Source: DASYPP01 sp036006525 (GTDB lineage: Bacteria; Gemmatimonadota; Gemmatimonadetes; Gemmatimonadales; GWC2-71-9). From it: a DNA stretch of 55,329 nucleotides. The position numbers and the translations under genes are program-made. Below the pieces are notes generated by a model. It ran no database searches. It saw nothing but the letters and a program-made list of their open reading frames with translations, and was not told the DNA's origin. The stretch spans positions 1-55,329 of the forward strand of contig DASYPP010000077.1 of NCBI GenBank assembly GCA_036006525.1. The letters run 5' to 3'. Positions 1 to 7,443 of this stretch are shown here, piece after piece. Each line of letters starts with the position of its first letter. Positions within the stretch are counted from its first letter, which is position 1.

Positions 1-1
1 C

Positions 2-127
2 GAGACTCGTGCGGGGCGGCGTTACTTCTTCTCGGTACAGGCCAACCATCACACCCTTCCCGGACGCGTCATCCTGGCCCAGTTGGACAGCGTGGTGGTG
101 GACATGGCCAGGGCAGTGGAGCACTAG
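2..127 (+). CDS. C-terminal end of an unrecognised protein (5' truncated)
   Basis: An open frame runs from the window edge to TAG at 125-127 and encodes about 41 residues ending in DMARAVEH. The segment has an aromatic stretch (RRYFFSVQANHH) followed by a valine-rich helix-like end. I do not recognise the family from so short a piece. It is on the same strand as sixA, 150 bases upstream, but the hairpin at 155-255 lies between them, so co-transcription is uncertain. Confidence 0.45.
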   Translation, partial: ETRAGRRYFFSVQANHHTLPGRVILAQLDSVVVDMARAVEH

Positions 128-154
128 TAACCAAATAAACGATCGAGCGAACCA

Positions 155-255
155 ATTCACCACGGAGCCATGAAGAACACGGAGCTTAGGCGGAGGCAAC
201 AAGACCAGGTTTTTTTCCGTGCAACCTTCGTGTGCTCCGTGACTCCGTGGTGAAT
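155..255. repeat. Intergenic hairpin with CCACGGAG-type arms
   Basis: ATTCACCACGGAG at 155-167 is the exact reverse complement of 243-255, and CACGGAGC at 178-185 pairs with 234-241. The element fills the gap between the truncated first gene and sixA and ends about 12 bases before the sixA ribosome binding site. It belongs to the larger hairpin class also seen at 16778, 26676, 39902 and 51541. It could terminate transcription of the first gene; no T-run follows directly. Confidence 0.8.
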
Positions 256-277
256 CGTTCAGGCAGCGGAGGCCGAA

Positions 278-769
278 ATGTTGATTCTGATAGTACGACA
301 TGCCCAGGCGGGTGAGCAGGATCCAAAGAAGTATCCCGACGACACGTTGCGCCCGCTCACCCGGAAGGGGCGGGAAATCCACGCCGAGGTGAGCCGGATG
401 CTGCGCAAGCGGAAGCTCATTCCCGGCGCCATCTACAGCAGCCCGTGGAAGCGGGCGATGCAGACCGCCCAGGTGATGGCCCGGGAGTTGGGCGGCAAGG
501 GGTTGAAGCCGAAACCGGTCCCGTCCCTGGCCGATGACCCCGACCTGGACGCGATCCGCCAGGACCTGTCGGGCATCGAAGGACTGGAGGCCGTGGCGAT
601 CGTGGGGCATGAGCCCTGGCTGAGCGGCCTGGCCTCGCTGCTGCTCACCGGAGAACCCCACCGGGTGTCGATCGACTTCCCCAAGAGCGGGATCATCGGT
701 ATCGAGGCCGACGCGATCGAGGCCGGCTCCGGGATGCTCAAGTTCTTCTTGAGACCGAAACTCCTCTAA
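278..769 (+). CDS. sixA: SixA-type phosphohistidine phosphatase
   Basis: 163 residues, the usual length of a stand-alone SixA histidine phosphatase of the phosphoglycerate mutase-like superfamily. The N-terminus LILIVRHAQAG carries the RHG-type motif with the phospho-accepting His8; SSPWKRAMQTA (about 54-64) supplies the phosphate-binding arginine, and VGHEPWL places the second catalytic histidine at 111. SixA proteins remove phosphate from phosphohistidines on Hpt domains or NPr of the nitrogen phosphotransferase system; which partner applies here cannot be told, as no Hpt or PTS gene is nearby. The start is ATG at 278 with GGAGG at about 268-272. The gene is followed 2 bases after its stop by a tandem-repeat hairpin and is probably monocistronic. 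Confidence 0.88.
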   Translation: MLILIVRHAQAGEQDPKKYPDDTLRPLTRKGREIHAEVSRMLRKRKLIPGAIYSSPWKRAMQTAQVMARELGGKGLKPKPVPSLADDPDLDAIRQDLSGIEGLEAVAIVGHEPWLSGLASLLLTGEPHRVSIDFPKSGIIGIEADAIEAGSGMLKFFLRPKLL

Positions 770-771
770 AA

Positions 772-896
772 AGACGGTAATAGATGGTAGTAGGCGGTAA
801 TAGACGGTAGACTCGGCCATCCGACCGCCTTTGCCGTCCCATTACCGCCCATTACCGTCTATTACCGTCTATTACCGTCCACGACCGCCTATTACA
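772..896. repeat. Tandem-repeat hairpin, 10-base unit
   Basis: The left arm (772-813) is four degenerate copies of a 10-base unit like AGACGGTAAT; the right arm (about 831-896) is six to seven copies of the complement (CCGTCTATTA). The arms would fold into one long stem with a short loop. It occupies nearly the whole sixA-korA gap, starting two bases after the sixA stop and ending about 36 bases before korA. Same architecture as the elements at 3823, 6726, 7366, 13731, 21307, 33664, 40830, 42155 and 44560, but with its own unit. Confidence 0.85.
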
Positions 897-931
897 TTTG
901 AGGCACGTCCTTTATAGAAGAGCAGGCAGCA

Positions 932-2809
932 ATGACCCATATTCCCTCGGCGCCGGCGGGGACCCGTCCCCCGCGTGAGGCCCGCGATGCAGTAGTGATC
1001 CGTTTCGCCGGGGACTCCGGCGACGGCATGCAGGTGACCGGAGGCCAGTTCATGGTCGAAACGGCCCTGGCCGGGAACGACCTGTCCACCTTCCCCGACT
1101 TCCCGGCCGAAATCCGGGCACCCACCGGGACCACCTTCGGCGTTTCCGCATTCCAGATCCATTTTGGCTCCACCGACGTGACCACCGCGGGGGATGAGCT
1201 GGATGTGCTGGTGGCGATGAATCCCGCCGCCCTCAAGATGAACATCCGCGACCTTCGGGTTGGCGGGCTGGTCATCGTGGATACCGCCGCGTTCATCGAC
1301 CGCAACTTCGTGAAGGCCGGGATCACCTCGAACCCATTGGATGACGGATCGCTGGCGCCGTACCAGGTGCTGAAGCTGGACATCACCCGGCTCACCATGG
1401 ACGCGGTGAAGCCGTTCGATCTTTCCAACAAGGAAGCGATGCGCTGCCGGAACATGTGGGCCCTGGGCCTCATGCTCTGGATGTACGGCCGCGACCGCGA
1501 GGCCACGACCCAGTGGATGAAGAAGAAGTTCGCCAAGCACGAGCCGATCGCCCAGGCCAACGAGGCCGCGCTCAACGCGGGCCATGCCTACGGCGAGACC
1601 GCCGAGATGCAGGACATCGTTCCCGGGTACACGGTGGCGCGCGCGTCGGTCGAGCCCGGCACCTACAAGACCGTGAACGGCACCGAGGCACTGGCCTGGG
1701 GACTGGTGACCGGCGCCCGCAAGGCCGGCATCAAGAAGATATTTCTCGGCGCCTATCCCATCACTCCGGCATCGGCGCTGCTCCACACCCTGGCCAATCT
1801 CAAGAAGTACGGCGTCATCACCTTCCAGGCCGAAGACGAAATCGCGGCGATCTGCGCCGCCATCGGCGCCAGTTACGCCGGCGCGCTCGGCATCACCTCG
1901 AGCAGCGGACCCGGCATCGCGCTCAAGACCGAGGCCCTCGGCCTGGCGGTCGCGACCGAGCTACCGATCATCGTGGTCAACAACCAGCGGGCCGGCCCTT
2001 CCACCGGCATGCCGACCAAGACCGAACAATCGGATCTCTTCCAGGCGGTCTACGGCCGGAACGCCGATTCCCCGCTCGCCGTTATCTCGACGGCGACGCC
2101 GGGTGACTGTTTCGAAACCGCGATCGAAGCGGTGCGGATCGCGACCCGCTACATGACGCCGGTCATGCTGCTCACCGACGGCTACCTGGCCAACGCGGCG
2201 GAGCCCTGGGTGCTGCCGGACCTGGACGAGATCGCGCCCTTCCCGGTGGAATTCCGCACCGATCCGGAAGGCTATCATCCCTTCCTCCGGAACCCGGAGA
2301 CCCTGGCCCGCCCCTGGGCGCTGCCCGGAACGCCGGGATTGGTGCACCGGATCGGCGGCATCGAACGGAACTACGACTCGGGCCACATCTCCTACGATCC
2401 CGAGAACCACGAGAAGATGACGAAAACCCGCGCGGCCAAGATCGCGGGGATCGCCAACGACATTCCGGAGCAGGAGGTCGCGCTGGGCGAGGATTCCGGG
2501 AGGCTGGCGATCGTGGGCTGGGGCTCGACCCACGGCGCGATTCACCAGGCGGTGCGCCGGGCTCGCGAGGCGGGGGCCGACGTCTCCCATATCCACATCC
2601 GCTACCTCTCGCCCTTCCCCAGGAACCTGGGCGAGTTGCTCAAGCGCTATGATCGGATAGTGGTCCCCGAGATGAACAACGGGCAGCTGGTCCACATGCT
2701 GCGCGACCAGTTCCTGATTCCCGCCGAGCCGCTCACCAAGGTGACCGGCAAGCCATTCAAGATCAGTGAAATCGAGCACGCCATTCAGGCGTGCCTGGAG
2801 GGTATATGA
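932..2809 (+). CDS. korA: 2-oxoacid:ferredoxin oxidoreductase, fused gamma-alpha subunit (KorA type)
   Basis: 625 residues, the length of the fused subunit of two-subunit 2-oxoglutarate:ferredoxin oxidoreductases. Residues about 20-200 form the gamma domain (starting VIRFAGDSGDGMQVTGGQF), and about 215-625 the pyrimidine-binding and domain II parts of the alpha subunit (YPITPAS, SSSGPGIALKTE, then the C-terminal IVGWGSTHG segment). The enzyme oxidatively decarboxylates 2-oxoglutarate, or another 2-oxoacid, to the acyl-CoA with reduced ferredoxin. The substrate cannot be fixed from sequence alone; 2-oxoglutarate is likeliest for this fused type. Its TGA overlaps the ATG of korB (ATGA), so the two are translationally coupled. 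The start at 932 is the first in-frame ATG before conserved sequence; only a weak purine-rich stretch precedes it. Confidence 0.93.
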   Translation: MTHIPSAPAGTRPPREARDAVVIRFAGDSGDGMQVTGGQFMVETALAGNDLSTFPDFPAEIRAPTGTTFGVSAFQIHFGSTDVTTAGDELDVLVAMNPAALKMNIRDLRVGGLVIVDTAAFIDRNFVKAGITSNPLDDGSLAPYQVLKLDITRLTMDAVKPFDLSNKEAMRCRNMWALGLMLWMYGRDREATTQWMKKKFAKHEPIAQANEAALNAGHAYGETAEMQDIVPGYTVARASVEPGTYKTVNGTEALAWGLVTGARKAGIKKIFLGAYPITPASALLHTLANLKKYGVITFQAEDEIAAICAAIGASYAGALGITSSSGPGIALKTEALGLAVATELPIIVVNNQRAGPSTGMPTKTEQSDLFQAVYGRNADSPLAVISTATPGDCFETAIEAVRIATRYMTPVMLLTDGYLANAAEPWVLPDLDEIAPFPVEFRTDPEGYHPFLRNPETLARPWALPGTPGLVHRIGGIERNYDSGHISYDPENHEKMTKTRAAKIAGIANDIPEQEVALGEDSGRLAIVGWGSTHGAIHQAVRRAREAGADVSHIHIRYLSPFPRNLGELLKRYDRIVVPEMNNGQLVHMLRDQFLIPAEPLTKVTGKPFKISEIEHAIQACLEGI

Positions 2810-3822
2810 CCGCCGTTGCGCCAATGACCGCGAAGGAATGGGCCTCGGACCAGGAAGTCCGCTGGTGCCCCGGGTGTGGCGACTACGCGATTCTCAAGGC
2901 CATGCTCAAGACCCTGGCCGACATCGGCAATCGTCCCGAGAATACCGTCTTCGTCTCCGGCATCGGCTGCGCGGCCCGGTTTCCCTACTACGTGGCCTCC
3001 TACGGATTCCATACCATTCACGGCCGGGCGCCGGCCGTGGCGACCGGGGTCAAGCTGGCCAATCCCGAGCTCGACGTCTGGGTGATCAGCGGCGACGGTG
3101 ACGCGTTGAGCATCGGGGGCAATCACCTGCTGCACCTGCTGCGCCGCAACGTGGACGTGCAGTTCCTGCTCTTCAACAACGAAATCTACGGCCTCACCAA
3201 GGGGCAGTACTCTCCGACCTCGCGCCGCGGTACCCGCTCGCCCTCGACCCCGATGGGGTCGCTGGAGAACCCGGTGTCGGCCGGCGCCTTTGCGCTGGGC
3301 GCGGGCGCCCGGTTCGTGGCCCGCTCGGTCGATACCCAGCAGGCGCACCTGAGCGGCGTGCTAACCCGGGCCCACCGGCACCGGGGAACCTCGTTCGTCG
3401 AGATCTTCCAGAACTGCGTCGTTTTCAACGACGGCGTGTTCGACGACTTCACCGACAAGTCGGTCGCGACCGAGCGCCAGCTGCTGGTCGAGCACGGCAA
3501 GCCGCTGCTCTTTGGCAAGGACCGGAGCATGGGGCTCCGCTTCAACGCCAGGGCGCTCACGCTGGAGGTGGTGAAGCCGGGAGAGAACGGCGTGACCGAG
3601 CAGGATATCCTGGTGCACGACGAGACCAACCGCGCGCTGGCCTCGATGCTGGTGGCGCTGGAGCCGCCCGACTTCCCGGTCGCGCTGGGCGTGATCTACT
3701 GCGACCCGATCAGCACCTACGACCAGGACGTGTACGCGCAGCTGGAAAGTGCCGGAGCGTGGAAGTCGGAGCCTGATTTGAACCAGCTTTTCCGGCAGGA
3801 GCGGACTTGGACGGTTGAATAA
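2806..3822 (+). CDS. korB: 2-oxoacid:ferredoxin oxidoreductase, beta subunit (KorB type)
   Basis: 338 residues from ATG 2806, which overlaps the korA stop and has GGAGGG at about 2797-2802; an in-frame GTG at 2791 is less likely. The subunit binds thiamine diphosphate and one 4Fe-4S cluster: the N-terminal RWCPGCGDYAIL gives two cluster cysteines, GIGCAARFP a third, and ISGDGDALSIGGNH is the diphosphate/Mg motif, followed by FNNEIYGLTKGQ. It pairs with the KorA product. No ferredoxin gene lies in the window. The stop TAA at 3820-3822 abuts the first arm of the four-helix-bundle element. Confidence 0.93.
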   Translation: MTAVAPMTAKEWASDQEVRWCPGCGDYAILKAMLKTLADIGNRPENTVFVSGIGCAARFPYYVASYGFHTIHGRAPAVATGVKLANPELDVWVISGDGDALSIGGNHLLHLLRRNVDVQFLLFNNEIYGLTKGQYSPTSRRGTRSPSTPMGSLENPVSAGAFALGAGARFVARSVDTQQAHLSGVLTRAHRHRGTSFVEIFQNCVVFNDGVFDDFTDKSVATERQLLVEHGKPLLFGKDRSMGLRFNARALTLEVVKPGENGVTEQDILVHDETNRALASMLVALEPPDFPVALGVIYCDPISTYDQDVYAQLESAGAWKSEPDLNQLFRQERTWTVE

Positions 3823-4392
3823 GTGGGACGGTGGGTAGGTGGGTCAGTGGGTAGCGTCGGGAGGTAGGTGCCCGGAGTGCGTTGGAATGATCCCTGAGTG
3901 CGGGTTTTTTGGTACCCTTCTTTGCCAATGAGCCAGCTATAGTTGGTCATGGCCCCGCACGATGACCTGAGAGCATTCCAAGTCAGTTACGATCTTGGGT
4001 TGGCGATTATCCGCTCGACCAGTCATTGGCCCAAACACGAGTTGTTTGGGCTTTCTGCTCAAGCCCGCCGAGCCAGCAGTTCCATTTCGATCAATATCGC
4101 TGAAGGGGTTGCCAAGCGTGGTAGGCGTGAGCTGCGGCGCTATCTGGACATCGCGTTGGGGTCGCTGGCGGAACTCGATGTACTAATTCGGTTTGCGAAG
4201 GATCTCAAGTTCATTCCAATTGAAGAGGCTGAGCAACTGGAGCAGAAACGAGCCCATGCCGGTCGCATAACGTGGCGACTCTACGAATCAACCGTGAAAG
4301 GAAGCGGCCGCCCCAACTCAGCCGACTAGTCTACAAGATCGGTCCCACCAGCCGGCACCTACCCACGTACCCACTTACCCACTTACCCACCT
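3823..4392. mobile_element. Candidate element: four-helix-bundle gene between inverted tandem-repeat arms
   Basis: The left arm (3823-3872) is degenerate 8-base copies of GGTGGGTA ending in GGTAGGTGCC; the right arm (4354-4392) starts with the exact complement GGCACCTACC (4354-4363) and continues as copies of ACTTACCC. The roughly 480 bases between them hold a single gene. The element fits exactly between the stop codons of two convergent genes (korB ends 3822, the flavoprotein gene ends 4394). There is no transposase, no known target duplication, and mobility is inference, based on this locus sharing its architecture with at least eleven gene-less hairpins in the window. Confidence 0.5.
3949..4329 (+). 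CDS. Four-helix-bundle protein (S23 / 23S rRNA intervening-sequence protein family)
   Basis: 126 residues from ATG 3949 (an in-frame TTG at 3943 is less likely). The family signature is clear: LRAFQVSYDLGLAII, then FGLSAQARRASSSISINIAEG, then RRYLDIALGSLAELDVLIRFA. Members form four-helix bundles that assemble as pentamers; they were first noted inside intervening sequences of 23S rRNA genes, and the Avd accessory protein of diversity-generating retroelements is a relative. The molecular role of stand-alone copies is unknown. No reverse transcriptase or rRNA gene is near. Its position inside a pair of inverted repeat arms is discussed as a finding. The C-terminal tail (GSGRPNSAD) is not conserved in the family as far as I know. 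Confidence 0.85.
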   Translation: MAPHDDLRAFQVSYDLGLAIIRSTSHWPKHELFGLSAQARRASSSISINIAEGVAKRGRRELRRYLDIALGSLAELDVLIRFAKDLKFIPIEEAEQLEQKRAHAGRITWRLYESTVKGSGRPNSAD

Positions 4393-4393
4393 T

Positions 4394-5434
4394 CTAGTCG
4401 TCTTTCTGCCCGAATATCGCCATGTTCGAGCTGTGCCCCGGCATCACCTTGGCCTTGGGATTGATGTAGTGCACGGCGTTATTGACCGCGATGCAGACTT
4501 CGCCCACCCCGGTCGCGATCAGCTTGAGTTTCCCTTCATAGCTAGCGATGTCCCCGGCGGCATAGATGCCGGGGACATTGGTTTCCATCACCCGGTTCAC
4601 CTTGATGTCGCCCTTCTCGGTGTCCAGCCCCCACTGGTTGATCGCCCCCAGGTCGGAGTGAAAGCCAAGCAAGGGAATGATCGCGTCCATGGCCAGCACC
4701 ATCTCTTCCTTCGTCTTGCTGTTCACGATCTTCACCCGTTCCACCCGGTCGGCCCCCTCGATCGCCTTGACCTCGGAGAAGGTTCTGAGCTCGCAGTGGC
4801 CATCGCGGCAGAGTTGCTCCACCTGGGCGATGGTGGCGGCGTGGGCCCGGAAGCCGTCCCGCCGGTGGATGAGCATGACCGACTCCGCGACGCCCTGGAG
4901 GTTGACCGCCCAGTCGAAGGCCGAGTCCCCGCCGCCGACCAGCAACACCTTCTTGCCGCGGAAGAGCTGGGGATCGATCACCTTGTGGTAGAGCCCCTTC
5001 TCCTCGAACCGCTCGACGTTCTCCAGCGGTAGCCGGCGCGGCTCGAACGCGCCGATCCCCGCGGCGATGATGATCGTGCGCGAAGGATAGCTGCCGCCGC
5101 TGGTCTCCACCACGAAGTGCCCGGTCTCGCCGTCTGCTACCCGGGTCAAGCCGGTGACCACTTCGCCCATGTGCGTGGTGGCGCCGAACTGGAGCCCCTG
5201 CTGGACCATGCTGGTCACCAGGTCCTTGGCGAGCACCTTGGGGAACCCGGCGACGTCGAAGATGTACTTCTCGGGATAGAGCGCCATCAGCTGGCCGCCC
5301 AGGGCGGGCAGCGCATCCACCAGCCGGCAAGAGGCTCCCCGCATGCCGGCGTAGAAGGCGCCGAACAACCCGGTGGGGCCGGCGCCGATAATGGTGATGT
5401 CCTTCAGCTCTTCAGTCGCCACGCGTCCGTCCAT
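4394..5434 (-). CDS. Ferredoxin--NADP(+) reductase, thioredoxin-reductase-like type
   Basis: 346 residues from ATG at 5434; a longer frame to 5491 starts before the conserved region. The order is FAD-binding (DITIIGAGPTGLFGAFYAG, about 10-28), NADPH-binding (KVLLVGGGDSAFDWAVNL, about 160) and a second FAD motif near the end (GIYAAGDIASYEGKLKLI). The CxxC redox pair of thioredoxin reductase is absent, as expected for the Chlorobium/Bacillus-type ferredoxin-NADP reductase. It would move electrons between reduced ferredoxin and NADP(H). It is convergent with korAB, whose product reduces ferredoxin, so the two may be functionally linked although not in one operon. Confidence 0.88.
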   Translation of the reverse strand: MDGRVATEELKDITIIGAGPTGLFGAFYAGMRGASCRLVDALPALGGQLMALYPEKYIFDVAGFPKVLAKDLVTSMVQQGLQFGATTHMGEVVTGLTRVADGETGHFVVETSGGSYPSRTIIIAAGIGAFEPRRLPLENVERFEEKGLYHKVIDPQLFRGKKVLLVGGGDSAFDWAVNLQGVAESVMLIHRRDGFRAHAATIAQVEQLCRDGHCELRTFSEVKAIEGADRVERVKIVNSKTKEEMVLAMDAIIPLLGFHSDLGAINQWGLDTEKGDIKVNRVMETNVPGIYAAGDIASYEGKLKLIATGVGEVCIAVNNAVHYINPKAKVMPGHSSNMAIFGQKDD

Positions 5435-5480
5435 TGTTCGACAGGAATGTCTGAATATACATCGCTGCGGATCGACCCTC

Positions 5481-5568
5481 GCAACAACCAAGGCACAGGC
5501 GCCAAGCGCCAGGAAAACATTGCAAGGCTGTGCTTTGCGACTTCGCGCCTTCGCGTTGGCAGTTGCAC
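5481..5568. repeat. Hairpin-type repeat with TTCGCGCCTTCGCG arm
   Basis: The left part (about 5490-5510) is GC-rich with GGCGCCAAGCGCC, and the right part (5530-5568) reads CTTTGCGACTTCGCGCCTTC and ends GGCAGTTGCAC. The right part recurs at 23424-23461 and, inverted, at 39902-39988 with the same GGCAGTTGCAC boundary. It lies between the divergent flavoprotein and lipoprotein genes, so it is transcribed as leader or lies in promoter DNA. Confidence 0.6.
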
Positions 5569-5634
5569 TCCAAGGGTTGACTGGGAACTCGAACTACCCG
5601 AAGATTGGCGGATACTCTCACTCGCTCAGGTGCC

Positions 5635-6729
5635 ATGACCCGTCACATCCGTTCGCTCGTCGTCATACTGGCACTCGGCACGGCTGCCTGCGGAATCTCG
5701 CTTGGCAATCTCTTCGAGGAGCGGCCGGCCCACGCGCTGGATCGCTTCACCAGCACCAGCGATGCCTGGGTGGATTCGGCCGGAGGACTTCGGGGCAGCT
5801 TCGTGGGCGAAGGCACCTCCCATGCCGTGCACCTGATCTCCACCGACACCGGGCTCATCGCGGACCTGGTCCGCCGCTACCGGCCCGACATCATCCATGG
5901 CGACTTCTGGACTTCCTTGAGTGCGGCCGGAACCGTGGTGCTCGATCCGGTGGCGATGCAGTCGCAGAACAATGACTACGAACCGCTGGTGGGGTCACCG
6001 GAAGGGCACGTCGAAGTGCAGCTCACCGGGGTCCTGGCGCGCGGCAGCCGCTGCGGCTGGCGCGGGGCCCAGGCTGAGCTGATCGTGGTCTCCCCGCCCA
6101 AGGATACCGATGTGCCAGGTCTCCGGGGCCCGGTGGTCGGATCCTTCCGGCTGAAAGGCGAGGTCGGCAAGCGTCAGCTCCGCCACGCACCACCGGTGCC
6201 CGGCAACCCGTTGATCGCGACCCTGCTGGACCGCACCCGTCACGCGATGGACTCGATGCTGGATCACCGCCTCTACCAGCGCGACCGGCCGCTCAGCCGG
6301 CCGGCAATAGACGACATCCCTATCAATTCCCTGCTCGACGTCGACGCCGCCGACATCGTCCCCCTGCGCGCCACCAACGGCAAGACCCGCTATGCCGTCT
6401 CACTCCGGGAGCGCCGGATCACCGCGTCGGGCGACACGACACTCGCCGCGATCGTGATGGTATGGGACAGCGCTGGGCAATGGCAACAGACCGCCCTCGG
6501 ACCCACCCTGCTCCAGATGCGGCGCGGGCGGATGATTCCCTACGGCGACGACTGGACCGCCGTGTACTGGCGCCGGCTGCAGGCAGTGAGCGGCTTCGAG
6601 TACCCCAGGGACTATCTCTGGATGGAGCAGGTCGATCCCCGGGATGGCAGCGTGTTGTGGGGAATCCTGGATCCATCGGGCAACGTCGTGGTCGCAGCAG
6701 CGGAGATGCAGGGACCCTGTATTCAGTGA
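5635..6729 (+). CDS. Putative lipoprotein of unknown function
   Basis: 364 residues from ATG 5635 (a TTG-initiated frame from 5605 would add ten residues before the signal). The N-terminus MTRHIRSLVVILALGTAAC is a lipoprotein signal with the acceptor Cys at 19. The mature part contains a segment resembling a GHVEVQLTGVLARGSRCGWRG beta-strand region, and near the C-terminus WMEQVDPRDGSVLW. I do not recognise a characterised family. It is probably anchored in a membrane facing the periplasm. It is followed by the adenosyltransferase gene, with a hairpin whose first unit contains its TGA stop. Confidence 0.72.
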   Translation: MTRHIRSLVVILALGTAACGISLGNLFEERPAHALDRFTSTSDAWVDSAGGLRGSFVGEGTSHAVHLISTDTGLIADLVRRYRPDIIHGDFWTSLSAAGTVVLDPVAMQSQNNDYEPLVGSPEGHVEVQLTGVLARGSRCGWRGAQAELIVVSPPKDTDVPGLRGPVVGSFRLKGEVGKRQLRHAPPVPGNPLIATLLDRTRHAMDSMLDHRLYQRDRPLSRPAIDDIPINSLLDVDAADIVPLRATNGKTRYAVSLRERRITASGDTTLAAIVMVWDSAGQWQQTALGPTLLQMRRGRMIPYGDDWTAVYWRRLQAVSGFEYPRDYLWMEQVDPRDGSVLWGILDPSGNVVVAAAEMQGPCIQ

Positions 6730-6803
6730 CCAGTGGCAAGTGACATGTGACAAGTACATCCCGACTACCACGCCTTGTCACTTGTTACTTGTCACTTGTC
6801 ACT
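6726..6803. repeat. Tandem-repeat hairpin, 7-base unit GTGACAA
   Basis: The left arm (6726-6756) is four copies of a GTGACAA-like unit, and the right arm (6774-6803) four of TTGTCAC/TTGTTAC. The stop codon of the preceding lipoprotein gene (TGA, 6727-6729) is part of the first unit. The element ends 20 bases before the adenosyltransferase start. Confidence 0.85.
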
Positions 6804-6823
6804 ATGAACTGAGGCTCAATACC

Positions 6824-7369
6824 GTGAAGATTTATACCAAGACCGGCGACAGCGGCGAAACCGGCCTCTTCGGAGGCGGCCGGGTCCCCAAGGACCACCT
6901 GCGAGTCGCGGCCTACGGCGACGTGGACGAGCTGAACTCGTTTCTCGGCCTGGTCCGCGCGACGCCTCCCGCGCATGACTTCGATCCCCTGCTGGAATCC
7001 ATCCAGCGCGACCTGTTCTCGATCGGCGGCCACCTGGCGACGCCGGACCCCGCCAAGGTGAAGAAGGCGCTGGAGAAAGCCGACCTGTCGGAGCAGCGGA
7101 TCGCGCTCTTCGAGACAACGATCGACGCGGCGGATCGGCAACTTCCACCGCTCAAGGCCTTCGTGCTGCCGGCCGGCACCCAGAAGGCGGCGGCGCTGCA
7201 CGTCGCGCGGACGGTGTGCCGCCGCGCCGAGCGCAGCGTGGTTCACCTCGGCCACGAGGCGCCGGTCCCCGACCTCTTCCTGGTCTACCTCAACCGCCTT
7301 TCGGATCTGCTCTTCACCCTGGCCCGGCTGGCCAACCACACTGCCGGACATGGAGACGTTACCTGGTGA
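6824..7369 (+). CDS. Cob(I)alamin adenosyltransferase, PduO type
   Basis: 181 residues from GTG 6824; a longer in-frame ORF exists only because the upstream repeat is open. The ATP-binding start KIYTKTGDSGETGLFGGGRV and AYGDVDELNSFLG are diagnostic of PduO-type corrinoid adenosyltransferases, and RTVCRRAERSVV (about 130-142) is the conserved helix with substrate-binding arginines. The enzyme transfers adenosyl from ATP to cob(I)alamin, giving adenosylcobalamin. No other cobalamin gene is in the window, so it may serve salvage. Its TGA (7367-7369) is again within the first unit of the next repeat hairpin. Confidence 0.92.
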   Translation: MKIYTKTGDSGETGLFGGGRVPKDHLRVAAYGDVDELNSFLGLVRATPPAHDFDPLLESIQRDLFSIGGHLATPDPAKVKKALEKADLSEQRIALFETTIDAADRQLPPLKAFVLPAGTQKAAALHVARTVCRRAERSVVHLGHEAPVPDLFLVYLNRLSDLLFTLARLANHTAGHGDVTW

Positions 7370-7437
7370 GAAGTAAGAAGTGAGAAGTGAGAAGGCCGCT
7401 CGCCTTGTCCTCTCACCTCTCACCTCTTACCTCTTAC
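7366..7437. repeat. Tandem-repeat hairpin, 7-base unit GTGAGAA
   Basis: Left arm 7366-7395: four units of GTGAGAA/GTAAGAA; right arm 7404-7437: CTCTCAC twice, CTCTTAC twice. The loop is only about 8 bases. The adenosyltransferase stop codon is inside the first unit, and aroB starts 6 bases after the element, so the aroB ribosome binding site would lie in the right arm or be absent. Confidence 0.87.
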
Positions 7438-7443
7438 GCTGTT

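Noticed and set aside
872..1786. A 304-codon open frame on the minus strand
   Set aside because: It lies opposite korA, whose protein is strongly conserved; the minus-strand product is arginine/glycine/histidine-rich with no recognisable motif, typical of the shadow of a GC-rich gene.
3823..4392. Diversity-generating retroelement, because its Avd accessory protein is a four-helix bundle
   Set aside because: No reverse transcriptase gene and no template/variable repeat pair was seen nearby.
6644..6823. N-terminal extension of the adenosyltransferase
   Set aside because: The added 60 residues are the end of the preceding gene and the repeat hairpin; the family begins at KIYTKTGD, matching GTG 6824.
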